Source: Rhizomys pruinosus (lineage: Eukaryota > Chordata > Mammalia > Rodentia > Spalacidae). From it: a stretch of DNA of 64,000 bases. The translations under genes and the position numbers were made by a program. Positions 47,499 to 58,640 of the stretch are shown here, one piece after another. The stretch covers positions 1,543,893 to 1,607,892 of the forward strand of contig VZQC01010551.1 in NCBI GenBank assembly GCA_009823505.1, written 5' to 3'. The number at the start of each line of letters is the position of its first letter. Positions within the stretch are counted from its first letter, which is position 1. Under the pieces are notes generated by a model. The model searched no databases and was not told the origin of the DNA. It saw only the letters and a list, made by a program, of their open reading frames with translations.

Positions 47499-47859
47499 TG
47501 TGGTGATTTGAATGAGAATATCCCCCATAGGCTTCAAGTACTCAGACATTTTATCCCCAGTTGGTGGCGCTGTTTTGGGAGCTCTTAGAAGGTGTGGCCA
47601 TGCTAAAGGAAGTATGTCACTGGGGGCAGGTTAGCCAGTTCAACAAGCCTTGCCAGTCTCCAGTTGCTCTCTCTCTGCTTCCTGTGCTCATTGGAAGATG
47701 TGAATCTCAGCTTACTGCTCCAGCTTCTGCCACCCTGCCTGCCACTACAATGGACTAATTCCCTGGAACCATTAATGGTAAGCTCAAATAAACCCTTCCT
47801 TTTATAAGTTCCCTTGGTCATGGTGGTTTTATCACAGCAACAGAAAAATGACTAATACA
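47499..47859 (+). mobile_element. ORR1-like MaLR 3' LTR
   Basis: TGTGGTGATTTGAATGAG to AAAAATGACTAATACA with AATAAACCCTTCC near the 3' end. Confidence 0.88.
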
Positions 47860-48403
47860 GTTTTCATGGCTTCCTAAGTCAAAATTAGTATTTTCAGAAA
47901 TCCATTGTAAAATACTACAATAATTTTTCAAGATAGCAAGTCACTTAATAAAAGAATGTTGCTAGTATCATAATGCTACCTAAGACATTGAGCAACTCAA
48001 TAAGAGAGCACTGCTGCACAAAATGCAAATATAAAACTGAAATCTAGAATGAATTTGCGTTCCAGTGGTAATAAATCTCTGGCCTTCCCACAGAGACATA
48101 TCCCCAAGACCCCTCTATTGTACTTACAAGGGGGATGGGATCCTGATTGTTCTTTATCTCTAACCTCTACAAAGTCAGCTGGTCCAGGGCTCCTTCCAGA
48201 AAAGCCTTTGCTCTAGGTTTCCTTATTACTAGGTTATTTCATCTAATCCCATGGATTCATTACATCTGTAACTGAACACCTCCCATATTTATTGTTAAGC
48301 CCCAGTGTCCTCCCTGAACTTCAAATCAAATACCTAATGATGTTAATAATTTCAATATCTACTTACAGGTATTTGAGGTTCATATGTTATAAGCTTAAAA
48401 AAA
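47860..48403. other. Single-copy sequence, no gene seen
   Basis: No recognisable repeat or coding sequence. Confidence 0.5.
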
Positions 48404-48508
48404 TTGAAGACAAGGTCTCATCATGTAGCCCTGGCTGGCCTGGAACTCACTATGTACACCAGACTGACTTCAAACTCACAGACATCCCTCACTGCAAGTT
48501 CAGCCACT
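48404..48508 (-). mobile_element. B1 SINE, old partial
   Basis: ATTGAAGACAAGGTCTCATC and CTATGTACACCAGACTGACTTC in reverse. The 5' half is poorly preserved. Confidence 0.75.
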
Positions 48509-49294
48509 GAGTTCTAGTCACCCTATCTAGAGTCCCACCCTTTAAGATCAGCTCTTCTCCACCCAGTAGTAATCAGCTGCCAGTAATTCTTTGACTAAGA
48601 TTGGGGCCTGCTGCCCATTTCCACAGTTGTGTGTTGGGTTTTTGTCTGCTCGAGTTTGCATGGGTCTTGTGCATGCTGACACCATTGCTGTAGGTTCACA
48701 TGAGCAAGTTCCCAGGAGCCTGTAAGATTCTTTTTCCATATGACCATGCATCTCCTCCCTGGTTCTTTCAATCTTTCCACCTCCTCTTCCTCAATGGTCC
48801 CTGAGCCCTAGGTGGGTGGAGTTTAATATAGGAGTCCTGTCTAAGGATCCATACTCTGAAGTCTCTATGTTTGGGCCATTTGTGACCTTTTGGGTTCCTG
48901 GCAGTCTGTTGGATGAAGGAGCCTCATTGATGAGAATTGAGAGATGCATTAGTGTTCTCTTACCTTTTATTCTAGTGTTCTACTTTACCCCTTCTATGTT
49001 CCCTGAGCCTTAGGTATGGAGGTTACATTGTGGATGTGACACTTAGGCTTGGCCAATTCAGTCTCTCTGTGTATGACCAGTTGTGGAATTCTAATAATCT
49101 CCATCTGTTGAAAAAGAAGCTTCTTTGATGGGTGGTGACTGGGATACTTATCACCATGCAGAGGCCAGATCCAGGGACTCTCAGGCAGTCTACAAATCTC
49201 TAGGTCCCTACTAAAGGGCAGAGAATCCTATGCCTGGAGCCTGATCTTACTTCTTAAAGCCTGCCTGCTAGACTCTCTGCTTTTTACATATGAG
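48509..49294. other. Single-copy sequence, no gene seen
   Basis: Two imperfectly repeated pieces (CCCTGAGCCCTAGGTGGGTGGAG near 48800 and CCCTGAGCCTTAGGTATGGAGG near 49000) suggest an old local duplication. Confidence 0.4.
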
Positions 49295-49685
49295 TCTCTT
49301 TGCCAGCTCTCAAACATGCCAACTGCTCTCCAGACTCCAAACTTTAACACATCTTGCTCCTTTTGCTTTGAACTCATGTCTCCCAGATATCTGCTTTCTT
49401 ACTCCTTTCTTTACATCTCTGTTCATATTGACATATCTCCACATATCATATGACATATCTCCACAAAGACATCTCCCCTGACCACCCTATGTTAACTAGC
49501 ACCATCACTTCTAATCCTCTAATTCTCTTACATCTGCTTTATATTTCATCAGGAATTTCTCTCCTCTGATAGCACTCCAACTCTGAGTGTGGGGTTCATC
49601 CTCATCCATCAGTGATGTATCTCACCTCCAAGAAGATTTTGGGAACATGGTACACATTCAGTAATCATTTGTTGAATGAATTAAG
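49295..49685 (+). mobile_element. L2 LINE 3' end
   Basis: CCCCTGACCACCCTATGTTAAC and the terminal ATTTGTTGAATGAATTAAGG are characteristic of the L2 3' end. Ancient. Confidence 0.75.
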
Positions 49686-50441
49686 GCTAACTCTACTCCA
49701 GACTTCTTATAAGTCCTTGAGTTTTTAAGACATTCTGCATTCTCAATTTTATTAACATGAATTGCTATTGAATCTAGGTTGGTGTTAAATGGGCAAGTAA
49801 ACTATTAGAACTAAATGTATCTCCTGGAGCTCACCTGTTGAACAGATCGTTTTTGGCAAATATACCTATGCCAATAAATTCAATGACTTCTAAAATTTTA
49901 TTTATTCTTTCTTGTGAAGCAACTTTAAAATATGTCTACACATGTCTTCCTTGGCATTCTGCTGATAAAAATTAGCATGGCTGTGCAAAGTCTTCCTCTG
50001 CAATGTGACCTGCTGCTTGGTATCAGAGCGTGCCCTCATTACAGGGCTGCAGGCTTCTAGTGCGTGGGACAGGAGTGCCAGGAAATGGAAACCATCTCTT
50101 CAGAAAAGGAAGTAACAGGAACAGTGCTTCACAGCCAGACACAATGAGCCTCGCCGAGCATTATGGGAGGGACCACTTCAAGCAGTAAGTCATGCTTGAA
50201 GAGCCAAGTTCTGGGCTCTCCATGCATACCCATTTCCTCTCGCTTCTAGTTCTTTATAAACAGAGGACCTTGGAAAGGATCTGAGTGTGTAAAGGTTTCA
50301 ACTGGCCAAGACACAGACCAAAATTGGAGTTAGATTCAGCTGCCTTGGCTTGTTACCTTTATGGAGAAAGAAGAGATTGAACTGAAGTTGGTTTGCAAAG
50401 AAGTCGTTAATCTAAACAGTAGTTTTAAAAAGTCCCTGAGG
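49686..50441. other. Single-copy sequence with a possible regulatory island
   Basis: At about 50085-50195 CpGs are retained in otherwise CpG-poor DNA (GAGCCTCGCCGAGCATTATGG), next to an AAAAGGAAGTAAC ETS/PU.1-like site and a consensus-like donor AGCAGTAAGTC. No coding similarity. Confidence 0.3.
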
Positions 50442-50661
50442 GTCTGGAGAGATGCTTCAGTGGTTGAGAGCATTGGCATTGGCTGCTCTTCCAGAGGACC
50501 TGGGTTCAATTCCTAGCACCCACATGGCATCCTGGAACCATACAAAACTCCAGATCTAGGGGAATCTGATGCCTTCTTCTGACCTCTTTTGGCATTGCAC
50601 AATACAGTTGTACTTACATACATGCAGGCAATAAATACATTCATACACATAAAAAAGTCCA
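50442..50661 (+). mobile_element. B2/B3 SINE, old
   Basis: GGTCTGGAGAGATGCTTCAG head. A 6-bp duplication (GGCATTGGCATTGG) lies after it. Confidence 0.9.
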
Positions 50662-50913
50662 TGAATTTTTATATGAGTGAAATTCATTTTAAAACTATAT
50701 TATAATCTAAGCAATATGAAAAATATTGCTTTTTTTTAGGCAGTCACTTCGTAGGACAATCACTGTTCAGCCTGGTACATATCCAGAGGCACAGCCCTTA
50801 AAACCCCTTGACTCAAAGTTTGTCACTGTTATGGCCCCAATTCTGGCTTCAGTGGAGTCTCACCTATGTATGAATCTCTGAAATACTCAGATTTGACAAT
50901 ACTAACCCCCCCT

Positions 50914-51045
50914 TTTATTTGAGACAGTGTCTCCTTGTAGCCTCAGTTTGCCTGAAACCCACTATGTAGACCAGGCTGGCCTTAGTCTCACAGAAATTCA
51001 CCTGCCTTTGCCTCCAGAGTGCTAGAATTAAAGGTGTGTGCCACC
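50914..51045 (-). mobile_element. B1 SINE, old
   Basis: TTTATTTGAGACAGTGTCTCC to AAAGGTGTGTGCCACC. Confidence 0.88.
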
Positions 51046-52070
51046 AAAGAGAGCCTTTGGTTTCTTGTTGTTTGCTTTTTATTTTTATTTGGGGGCTATA
51101 TATTCTTAAACCACTTTGAGTAACAGCACCTCAAATCTCCTCTACACCTTTCCAAACACATTGATTTCAGGGAGGAGCCCAGATCATTATTGGATGACTG
51201 ATGAGGAAGGTGTAGGATGACTTATGGTTAAAGAAGAAATGTATATTTCCCACTTAATATCCAAGAAGAGCCTCCTCAGGAGAGAGAACTGTTCATAAGT
51301 AAAACACATGTATGTTCTGGGTGCTTTCTAGAATGTGTTCCCTCTGTTCATCCTTCCAATAAATGTTTCAGACACATTGAGTTGCCAATTTATGGCAGGT
51401 GATGCTGCTGAATTTCAAACTGGGGAAGTCTGGCTCCTGAATCCTTGCTCTTGATCAAGAAGCAGGGGGCGAGGATAGTGTTGTAACTAGACCAACAGAG
51501 TCCTGTAACGTGACAATGGCTTGTTCGAGCACAAGGCATCCAACAGGACATGTGTAAGAGCAGAAAGCAATGCTGGACGCGTGGGCCTTGTTACCTGGAT
51601 TTTATCTTAGAGGAATGGAAAAAATGTTGAAAGTTTGTAGCAGTGCAGAAAATTATCAGGACGGTATTTCTGAATAGTCTTTTTGGCAGTGATAGGGAAG
51701 AGGGACTAGAGTAGCTTGATCATGGAGGTAAGGCTACCATGTGGAAGGCTTTTCATACAGAAGAAAATGACCCTGACACCAACGGGCAGCATTAATGATG
51801 GAAAGAGAGGATATGGAGTTGAATGTCAGAAAAGGAAACTGAAAATTCTATATGGAGAATGCATCGACAGTATTCTATATGGAAATAAGGGCAATGGTGT
51901 TCCTATATTTGCTTCTCTCTTCCTATTAAAGAAATAGTACTCAATGTTTTTAAAGATTCAGGGATATTGCCCAGATTAAGTAAACATTATTTAACTTTTC
52001 AGCCAAAAATAAATATATATGAATATGATTTTACAAACAGTATTTCCACAGCAAACAGTATATATGAAGG
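51046..52070. other. Single-copy sequence, no gene seen
   Basis: Short plus-strand frames at 51716-51937 and 51967-52155 have no recognised similarity; the second reads into a B2. Confidence 0.45.
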
Positions 52071-52276
52071 AAGGACTAGAAAGATGGCTCAGCAGTTAAG
52101 ACTACTGCTCTTGCAGAGGACCCAGGTTCAGTTCCCATTTCCTCATTGCAGCTAAGAACCATTCACAACTCCAGTTCTACGGGATCCAACAGCCTTTTCT
52201 GAAGGCATTGCATGACACAGATACACTTACAGACATGCAGGCAATACATTCATACACAAAAATAAAAATAACAAAA
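52071..52276 (+). mobile_element. B2/B3 SINE
   Basis: AAGGACTAGAAAGATGGCTCAG head and AAAATAAAAATAAC tail. Confidence 0.9.
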
Positions 52277-52310
52277 TATTTTTAAAAGAATAGTTATAAA
52301 GATTAAATCT

Positions 52311-52316
52311 TTTATT
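52311..52316 (-). terminator. Fgl2: Candidate Fgl2 polyadenylation signal
   Basis: AATAAA on the minus strand about 2.87 kb past the Fgl2 stop, consistent with the long 3' UTR known in human and mouse. Other AATAAA motifs occur closer, so this is a distance-based choice. Confidence 0.4.
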
Positions 52317-53385
52317 TTACAAGGCTTTAAAAAGACATGAAGCATTACCTTAGTTATATATCAAATTTAAGCAAGAGCTTTTTGTAATAACATTACCTAT
52401 CCATTTTTGTTTTAAGCCCTTTGGGGGTAGCTACTGAAATCAAGGAATAGCCAGGATTTGGATACTTCATAGGTTTTGTATATACAAACTCTTCATTCAC
52501 TGGGTGCTTGTGTCATTAGTCCACTTGGAATGTCTTGTCAGCAGAATGAGTTTTTTCTCTTTTAATGATATATAGGTGAATCAACTCCATTCTGAATTTC
52601 CAAGAGCCCAGTTTCACTCAACATTTTCAAAGGATGAAAATATTAAGAAATAATGTCATAGTTAAGATCAATGTTAACCATCCAAATGAAACCAAGAAAT
52701 AAAAAATATGTATGTAAATAGTGTGCATTTATGACATTAGCATACATTAGTGAATAGTTAAGGAAAGGACTATTTCCATCAATATATTAAAGATTATCAA
52801 AGTATAATATATTTTGTAATCAGTGACATTAAATGATTCTAAAAATAAATGTCTGTGTTAAAGAATTCATTAGAAAAACGTGATAAAAATATAATGGCAG
52901 ACAAAATTTTGATCCTTTGAAATGTGCAAAGGGAGAGTATTTACATGAATTAATTATTTGCCAAATTCCCCCCAAATGATACTGAGTACCCATTAAAAAA
53001 ATGGGCATTCTCTAGTATGAGCATATATTTTTATTTAAAATTATGTGCTGTGATCTTTATCACAGAAATCTATTTAGACTTATGTATATATTGAGGTTAC
53101 ATATGGGAAACAGGATTTGAAACAAATATATTGCATAATATCAAAATCCTCTTTGTCTTTTAAAAAGTAAAAAAGAAATAAAATCAATCATTCCATTTAC
53201 ATTTGGTATTTCACCAAGTAGGTGAAATCTATATTTTACATTTTGGTCATTATTTAATTCAGCATGCATTTATCTTGCTCTGGTATTTTAATTATTTTCA
53301 TAATAATTTAATTTTCATTGTAGTTACCTGAAAACTTTGTTTCATCTTTTAAAATATTATTTTTCTCCTTTTAAAGCCTTTTTCT

Positions 53386-53631
53386 TTTTTTTTATTAATT
53401 TTATTTATTTCTGTATGTGTATGAATGTACTGTCTGAATGCAAGTCTGTGCACCCGTGTCGTGCAATGCCGCGGAGTTCAGAAGAGGGTCTCGGATTCCC
53501 CTGGAACTGGAGTTCTCCTGGAATTGGAGCTTCAGACGGTTCTCGGCCGCCATGTGGGTGCTGGGGATCGAACCCGGGTCCTCTGTAAGAGCGGTCGGCG
53601 CTCTTAACCGCTAGGCCATCTCTCCAGCCCC
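53386..53631 (-). mobile_element. Young B2 SINE with internal duplication
   Basis: Full length, flanked by TAAAGCCTTTTTCT direct repeats (53372-53385 and 53632-53645). Same strand as Fgl2, so it may be part of its 3' UTR. Strong CpG retention. Confidence 0.96.
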
Positions 53632-54315
53632 TAAAGCCTTTTTCTATAATACTCAATATTTGGAAAATTAGGTAGTTAAGTCAATAACTGTCCCTAACAA
53701 AAATTTTCAAATAGTAAAGATTCTTCTTTGTGGAAATATTCTGAAAGCTTTGTTAATTTATTAGAAACAACACCAGAACTTAAAGATGAACAATACTACA
53801 TACTAGACAGTCGATTATTTTATAGCTGACTGCATACAGCACTTCAAATTTTAGTCAAGGGTATTTAAGTGTGCAGATGGTTAGGTTATTTCTCTCTGAT
53901 ACAATCTATTTTTTTCAGTGATGAAATGAAACTACTTTTTCTAGTCATTTTAATATACTTAGAATTATAGAATTAATGAATTATAAAAGTTCCAGGTAAT
54001 TTTGTTTGGCTTCAAAAATAAATATATGTCTTTGAATATCTGAGAGTGAAATAAGCAGTTCACTAGTTATGATAAAAATGTTTAATATTTGATCTACCAT
54101 ATATTTCAAAATTCATGTTTTAATAAATAAACTTGGTCTAGAAAATTCAGTTTCCTAGGAAGTAGATCCTCAGTGATAATATTTCTTTGGGTATAGGATT
54201 GGCTTTCAAAGTATAAATAAATGCTTCTTTCCCTACCATGCTACGACCCAGAAAGCCTACCAGTAGTCCAGCACCTTAAATGCAGAACTGTTGTGCTTAT
54301 AGAACAGAGAAAGGG

Positions 54316-54470
54316 AAGCCGGGAGTGGTGGTGCACGCCTTTAATCCTAGCACTTGGGAGGCAGAGGCAGGCGGATCTTTGCGAGTTCAAGGCCAGCCTG
54401 GCCTACAGAGTAAGTTCCAGGACAGCTGGGACTACAGGGAGACCCTGTCTCGAAAAGACCAAAAAAAAAA
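54316..54470 (+). mobile_element. B1 SINE
   Basis: AAGCCGGGAGTGGTGGTGC to AAAAGACCAAAAAAAAAA. Flanked by perfect AGAACAGAGAAAGG repeats. Antisense to Fgl2. Confidence 0.96.
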
Positions 54471-55181
54471 AGAACAGAGAAAGGTAAAAAAGCAGCTTTC
54501 ACTATCAGACATCTCACAAGTTAAAAACTGTGAGCAAATTACTGCTAAACCAAAGATTATTCTCCAGTTTTGATGGGGATGGAGGCATATTATGCTACCA
54601 AATTTTAAGATATTCTAATGCCATGTTTTATATTTCATGGATATTACATGAATATGTTTCAATACAAATCATTCCCCTTTTATGATTTATATTTATTATT
54701 CCCCTAATTTTTTCTAAGTTCTTTTTGGCCCAAAGTAAATGCTACAGTTTGGGATATTAATATGCAAGTAACTGTAACCTAAAAAGACTCATCCTTGTTC
54801 CAATGTGCATGGTTAGCCCCAGCCAAAATAGAGAGTGCTTGTATAGAATCTAGTTGGCTGGGTAATTGGTTTAATTTAGAGAATATGACAAATAGTAGGG
54901 AACTTTTCAGCTAATATAGACTGAAAGACTCACAAGTATAATGTATAAGTCAATGTTTCCAGTGCTTTTTCAAGCATTCCCTGTATAACAACAACAAAGG
55001 AGTCTTTTGTAGATGTATATTTTCAGCTTTACTTCAAAAGCTGTGTAACATAAAAACCTACTACTCTAAGGAAACTTTTTAGCTATAGAAAGGGAAGATG
55101 AACTCATGTACCTAGTGAAGAGCTAAAGGAACCCACTGCCCTCTTAGTTAGTGAGTGCCTAGAAAGATGAGCACTCACAGT

Positions 55182-55888
55182 TCATGGCTTGAAGTGCTTG
55201 GGTCTGATCATCATCTTAGCCTGTTTGAAGGAGAACTTGTAGCCACCAGGCTGTGCCTGGCTCATACCAGGCCAAGTGCCCCAGAAAATCCCATCACGGA
55301 CACCTTTGTATTTTTTGTGATAATATTTACCATTTAAGTTTGCAGAAAGACATGCATCAAACCACCAACCCGAGCTGTAATAGAGCCCACAGTTCCCAGA
55401 AGGGTATCTATCATTGTCTCTGTCTGGGGTGGTGAAAAACTTCAGATCATGGTTGTAATGCTTACTAAAGCGTAAGGCATCTCCAGCTGTGCCATTATAG
55501 TTACCAAGGTGCAAACGGTATCTGAGAAACTCATTAGCCACGTAAAACTGATCATACAAGGCATACAGTTTGACATTACCAAAGTCTTCAAGATCTATTC
55601 TCAGAGTCATTTCCTTACTCTTTGTCAGAAGGTGGATTTTATCATTACCCAGCCAAAATTCCCGTTCAAGGTTTCCAAAGCCTGCTTTGTAGTCCTCCCA
55701 TTTTCTGGTGAAGTTGGTGCTTCCATCGAGGCGAGCCTGCAGCACCGTCCAGCCTCCCCCCATGGTCTCCATGTCACAGTATACCTCAAAGCTACTATTT
55801 CTAGGATCAGGTGTAACTCTGTAGATCCCATTGCTTCTTTTGCCTATTTCGTAGTACTCAGAACAGTCTTTGTATATTAGATGTTGAA
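55182..55888 (-). CDS. Fgl2: Fgl2 exon 2: fibrinogen-related domain
   Basis: The second coding exon (707 nt) starts after a CTTCCCCCTTCAG acceptor at 55889-55890, in phase 1, and ends with TGA at 55182-55184. It encodes residues 199-433 of a 433-residue protein. The fibrinogen-related domain opens at QHLIYKDC; it has the paired cysteines C207/C236 and C365/C378, the WTVLQ and YYSSGWWFD signatures, and the Ca2+-site region TTPDRDNDRYPSGNCG. The C-terminus ends MMIRPKHFKP. N-glycosylation sequons are at N229, N257 and N330. Mouse FGL2 has 432 residues, so length is normal. This domain is the secreted, immunoregulatory part that binds FcgRIIB and FcgRIII in other species. No frameshift or stop, and very high similarity to human and mouse. 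Confidence 0.98.
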
Positions 55889-56239
55889 CTGAAGGGGGAA
55901 GAAAAGAAAGACATTGGATTTTGTTAATAAAAGCTGTGCATCTGAAGAATTCTTAGACACGAACACAGTCTGATAATTGACTTCATGACTATAATGAAAC
56001 CTGACTCTCCTATACTTATATGAGCCTGACTAGCAAACACATATTAAAGCCTGCGACCAAAGTAGTGTTATAAAGTACACAAGATGCTCCTGGTTGGCAG
56101 GCAATAATGGTGATACTGCCACCAAACAACAGTCAAAATAAGTTAAAGTTATGCTTCATGAGGGCTAATGACTCCAAGAAACTCTGCCAAACACCAGGTA
56201 ACTTTTTGCTTGGAATCTGCACATCGATCTTATGATCTA

Positions 56240-56395
56240 AGTATTACTGCCACCTTGCTTATGAGGTTATTTAGTCCCCCAAAGCATCAGTGGTTTATCC
56301 AACTTCACACAAGTATTAAGTGACAGAGCTAGGAAACAAACTCAAATCTGCCTGGCAGTGAAGCTTGTTCTCATAACCACTGCATTCCTGTCTCC
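56240..56395 (+). mobile_element. MIR SINE in the Fgl2 intron
   Basis: CTTATGAGGTTATTTAG..., CAACTTCACACAAGTATTAAGTG, and TAACCACTGCATTCC are degenerate MIR core and LINE-tail blocks. Confidence 0.7.
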
Positions 56396-56606
56396 TATAA
56401 CAAATGATTCCAACTCTCCTAGGATTGCATGCTAGGCACAGTCAGCCAATTTTATAAGATGTGTTTCAAATGAGGCGTTAACATTCTAATTCACGGCATT
56501 GCTCATGAATTTACTTATTTCACTTGACAACTATATAAAGGGGTTAAAGTTAAAAAAATAATTCTCCAGTAGTATATCAGTATTATTCTGAATTTGTTAT
56601 TCAGGA

Positions 56607-56608
<2 letters not shown>

Positions 56609-56646
<38 letters not shown>
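56609..56646. repeat. (AT)n microsatellite
   Basis: 19 AT units. Confidence 0.97.
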
Positions 56647-56649
<3 letters not shown>

Positions 56650-57906
56650 GGTATATATTCTTACAGGTATGACTTTAGAAATCCACAGGGTGATTATGTT
56701 TGGGATAACTGTGATCAGTTAACAAGGTTTTATAGAAATCAAAACCAACTATGTATTCCCAGGTAATTTTTATAAAATCTGCATCAGATAGAGGAAATTT
56801 AATATGAGCTACTATAAAGCACAAAATCTATTCATGTATATTTGGAACCCAGAATATTCATTTCCTAAATTTTTAGGAGAAAGATGAATAATAGAATCCT
56901 TTTCATAGCCTTTCAAGTTGTCACGCAGTGCTGAATATGCTCCCAGTGACCTCACCTACAACATGAACATTCACTTTGCCACATGCAGGGCATATGGAGA
57001 TCCAGGCTACCCAGGGATATTAGTGACACCAGTCCTTGAAACCATGACCTACCATCTCCAGGAGATTCCCTGGGATGGAGTACTTGTTCCAAATGAAAGT
57101 TATTGTCCTGTCAACCTCAGAGTCTTGATGAGCGAAGTCCTAACACACAGAGTTTCTTCCAGAGTATGGCAAAACCAGTAGCTGCAATGCTCTAGGGATT
57201 ATGGAATTATGGGAAACCAAGCCACTGAGTGCTCATGAGCACAGTAGGCAGTAGATCAATGATCACTAAAGAACATTGATGTTAAGTAATTTGGATGGTG
57301 AGAATGGGTTCTGTTTTGTATGCTGATCATTAAAAGATATAATATATCCCTTCCCTTAGTCTCAAGCCAGAATTCTCCACTTAAGAAAAAATATTTTTGT
57401 GCCACTAGGTCTCAAAGCAAAAAGGTTTGCACAGACATGAAGCTGCTTTTATTCCAGGTATATAATCTCCCACTTTGATTAGATATTTGGGAATTATGAA
57501 CAGCAGGTCCCTTTTGCTAAAGCCTTTCAAAGACCACTTGCTGCTCCATAGAAAAACTGATTCTCGGGGCACTAAGTCTCCAACTGCATTCTCTCATGTT
57601 TCCAAAGAGCACACCAGTATACTAAATGCCCTGACCTGTGAAGAAGCTTCCCGTTGTTCCCACTTGTATGTAGTTCTGGTGTTAGTGTACGACTGGAAGC
57701 GCTTTCTAATGGATACAGAGCTAAGCCGATGTTGGTAGTTAGATAATATACCATTTCCATGGTCCCACTTGAGAAATACTTGTTTCTCCTGCACTGCATT
57801 AACTGAAAGTCTCGTTTGTTGACCTCTTCCCTCGGGTTAATGTTTACAGCCACTATCTGGTCGTATAACTTACATGAGCAAATGATAAGAACACAGTTAC
57901 ACCTAC

Positions 57907-58501
57907 CCGGCCGTGACTGGATTTGTTCTTGACTGGGACACTTGGATGAACATTTGCCGTCCAAGCTGTTGACCACGAACGTTAGATTTGCCACTTTGTC
58001 GTCAACGTAGTTCTCTATGCTGTTCAAATTTACAAGATGGAGCGTCTCCAGGCGCCCATGCAGCCCCTGGATTTCGTCTTTCGCATTCTTCAGCTCCGAG
58101 GACAGCTTGTGCACCTGGTTCTCCAACTCCTGCACTCTGTTGTCACCAGCCTCTCCCTGTGATCCATTCCTGTCTGGGGCTTGGCTTTCGTCAGCTTGCA
58201 ACTTGCAGTCTTGGCAAGTTTTCTGGAGATTGTTGACGATCGCTTTGAGGGTCTGCACGTCTTTGAGCACCTCGGCAATCCAGCCGGGCTGCCCGGGGAA
58301 CTGGAAGGTCAGCGGGGGCAGGGTGAGCTGAAAGGAGCAGTCTCCTGCCTCGGAGCACTTTCCCCTGCTCTCCAGACTCACCGGGCAAGCGTCCTTGGCT
58401 CCCTCATCTTGGATTTTCTCTGTCTCATTGTTCGCCACCACCAAAAATCCATAGGCAGCTAGGACAGCCGAGCTCAGCCAGAACCTGTAAGGAAGCTTCA
58501 T
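57907..58501 (-). CDS. Fgl2: Fgl2 exon 1: signal peptide and coiled-coil stalk
   Basis: The first coding exon (595 nt) starts at the ATG at 58499-58501 and ends G/GTAGGT, giving residues 1-198 and one base of codon 199. Residues 1-23 form a hydrophobic signal peptide (WLSSAVLAAYGFLVVA). The N-terminal region has C39, C49 and C55; C96 and C99 in the KTCQDCK motif support inter-chain disulfides. A coiled coil runs about 121-165 (RVQELENQVHKLSSELKNAK). C184 and C188 form a hinge reading GKCSSKC. Sequons are at N25, N112 and N172. FGL2 (fibroleukin) is a membrane-bound direct prothrombinase in macrophages and endothelium, and a secreted suppressor of T cells and dendritic cells when made by regulatory T cells. 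Two residues are notable: N91 where mouse (S89) and human (S91) have serine, and an extra Ser in the hinge. Confidence 0.97.
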
Positions 58502-58640
58502 CTCTGCAGCGCGCTCGCCACAGCAGGGGAGCCGGGACCCAATGCTTTAACAGCTCTGGCTGCCTGAGTCAGGCTTTCTGTGTTCCCAGAAAAGGGCGGG
58601 CACGTTTGCATCACAAGTTTCAGAAACTGCGCAGGAAGAA
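58502..58640 (-). promoter_or_regulatory. Fgl2: Fgl2 proximal promoter
   Basis: Upstream of the ATG on the minus strand: a weak TATA-like TTAAAG at 58545-58550; an AP-1 consensus TGACTCA at 58565-58571; a GAS/STAT site TTCTGGGAA at 58583-58591; a GC box (gggcggg, plus strand) at 58594-58600; an octamer-like ATGCAAAC at 58604-58611; a palindrome AGTTTCAGAAACT at 58616-58628; and an ETS/PU.1-like AGGAAG (plus strand) at 58633-58638. Sp1/Sp3 and STAT1/PU.1 elements are reported to mediate interferon-gamma induction of mouse Fgl2. The short 5' UTR is inferred; the TSS is not visible. Confidence 0.65.

Larger units (their letters stand above)
52317..55181 (-). other. Fgl2: Probable Fgl2 3' UTR
   Basis: AT-rich sequence downstream of the stop, with many ATTTA-type motifs on the minus strand. 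It is interrupted by one young B2 and one B1 but free of L1 and LTRs, unlike the rest of the window. Its extent is inferred from mouse and human FGL2 transcripts. Confidence 0.55.
55889..57906 (-). other. Fgl2: Fgl2 intron 1
   Basis: Intron of 2018 bp with a GTAGGT donor at 57901-57906 and a CAG acceptor at 55889-55891 (minus strand). A MIR relic on the plus strand is at about 56240-56395 and an (AT)n microsatellite at 56609-56646. Single-intron architecture matches other mammals. Confidence 0.95.

Noticed and set aside
57475..57738. Plus-strand frames overlapping Fgl2
   Set aside because: They are antisense shadows of Fgl2 exon 1 and its intron with no independent support.
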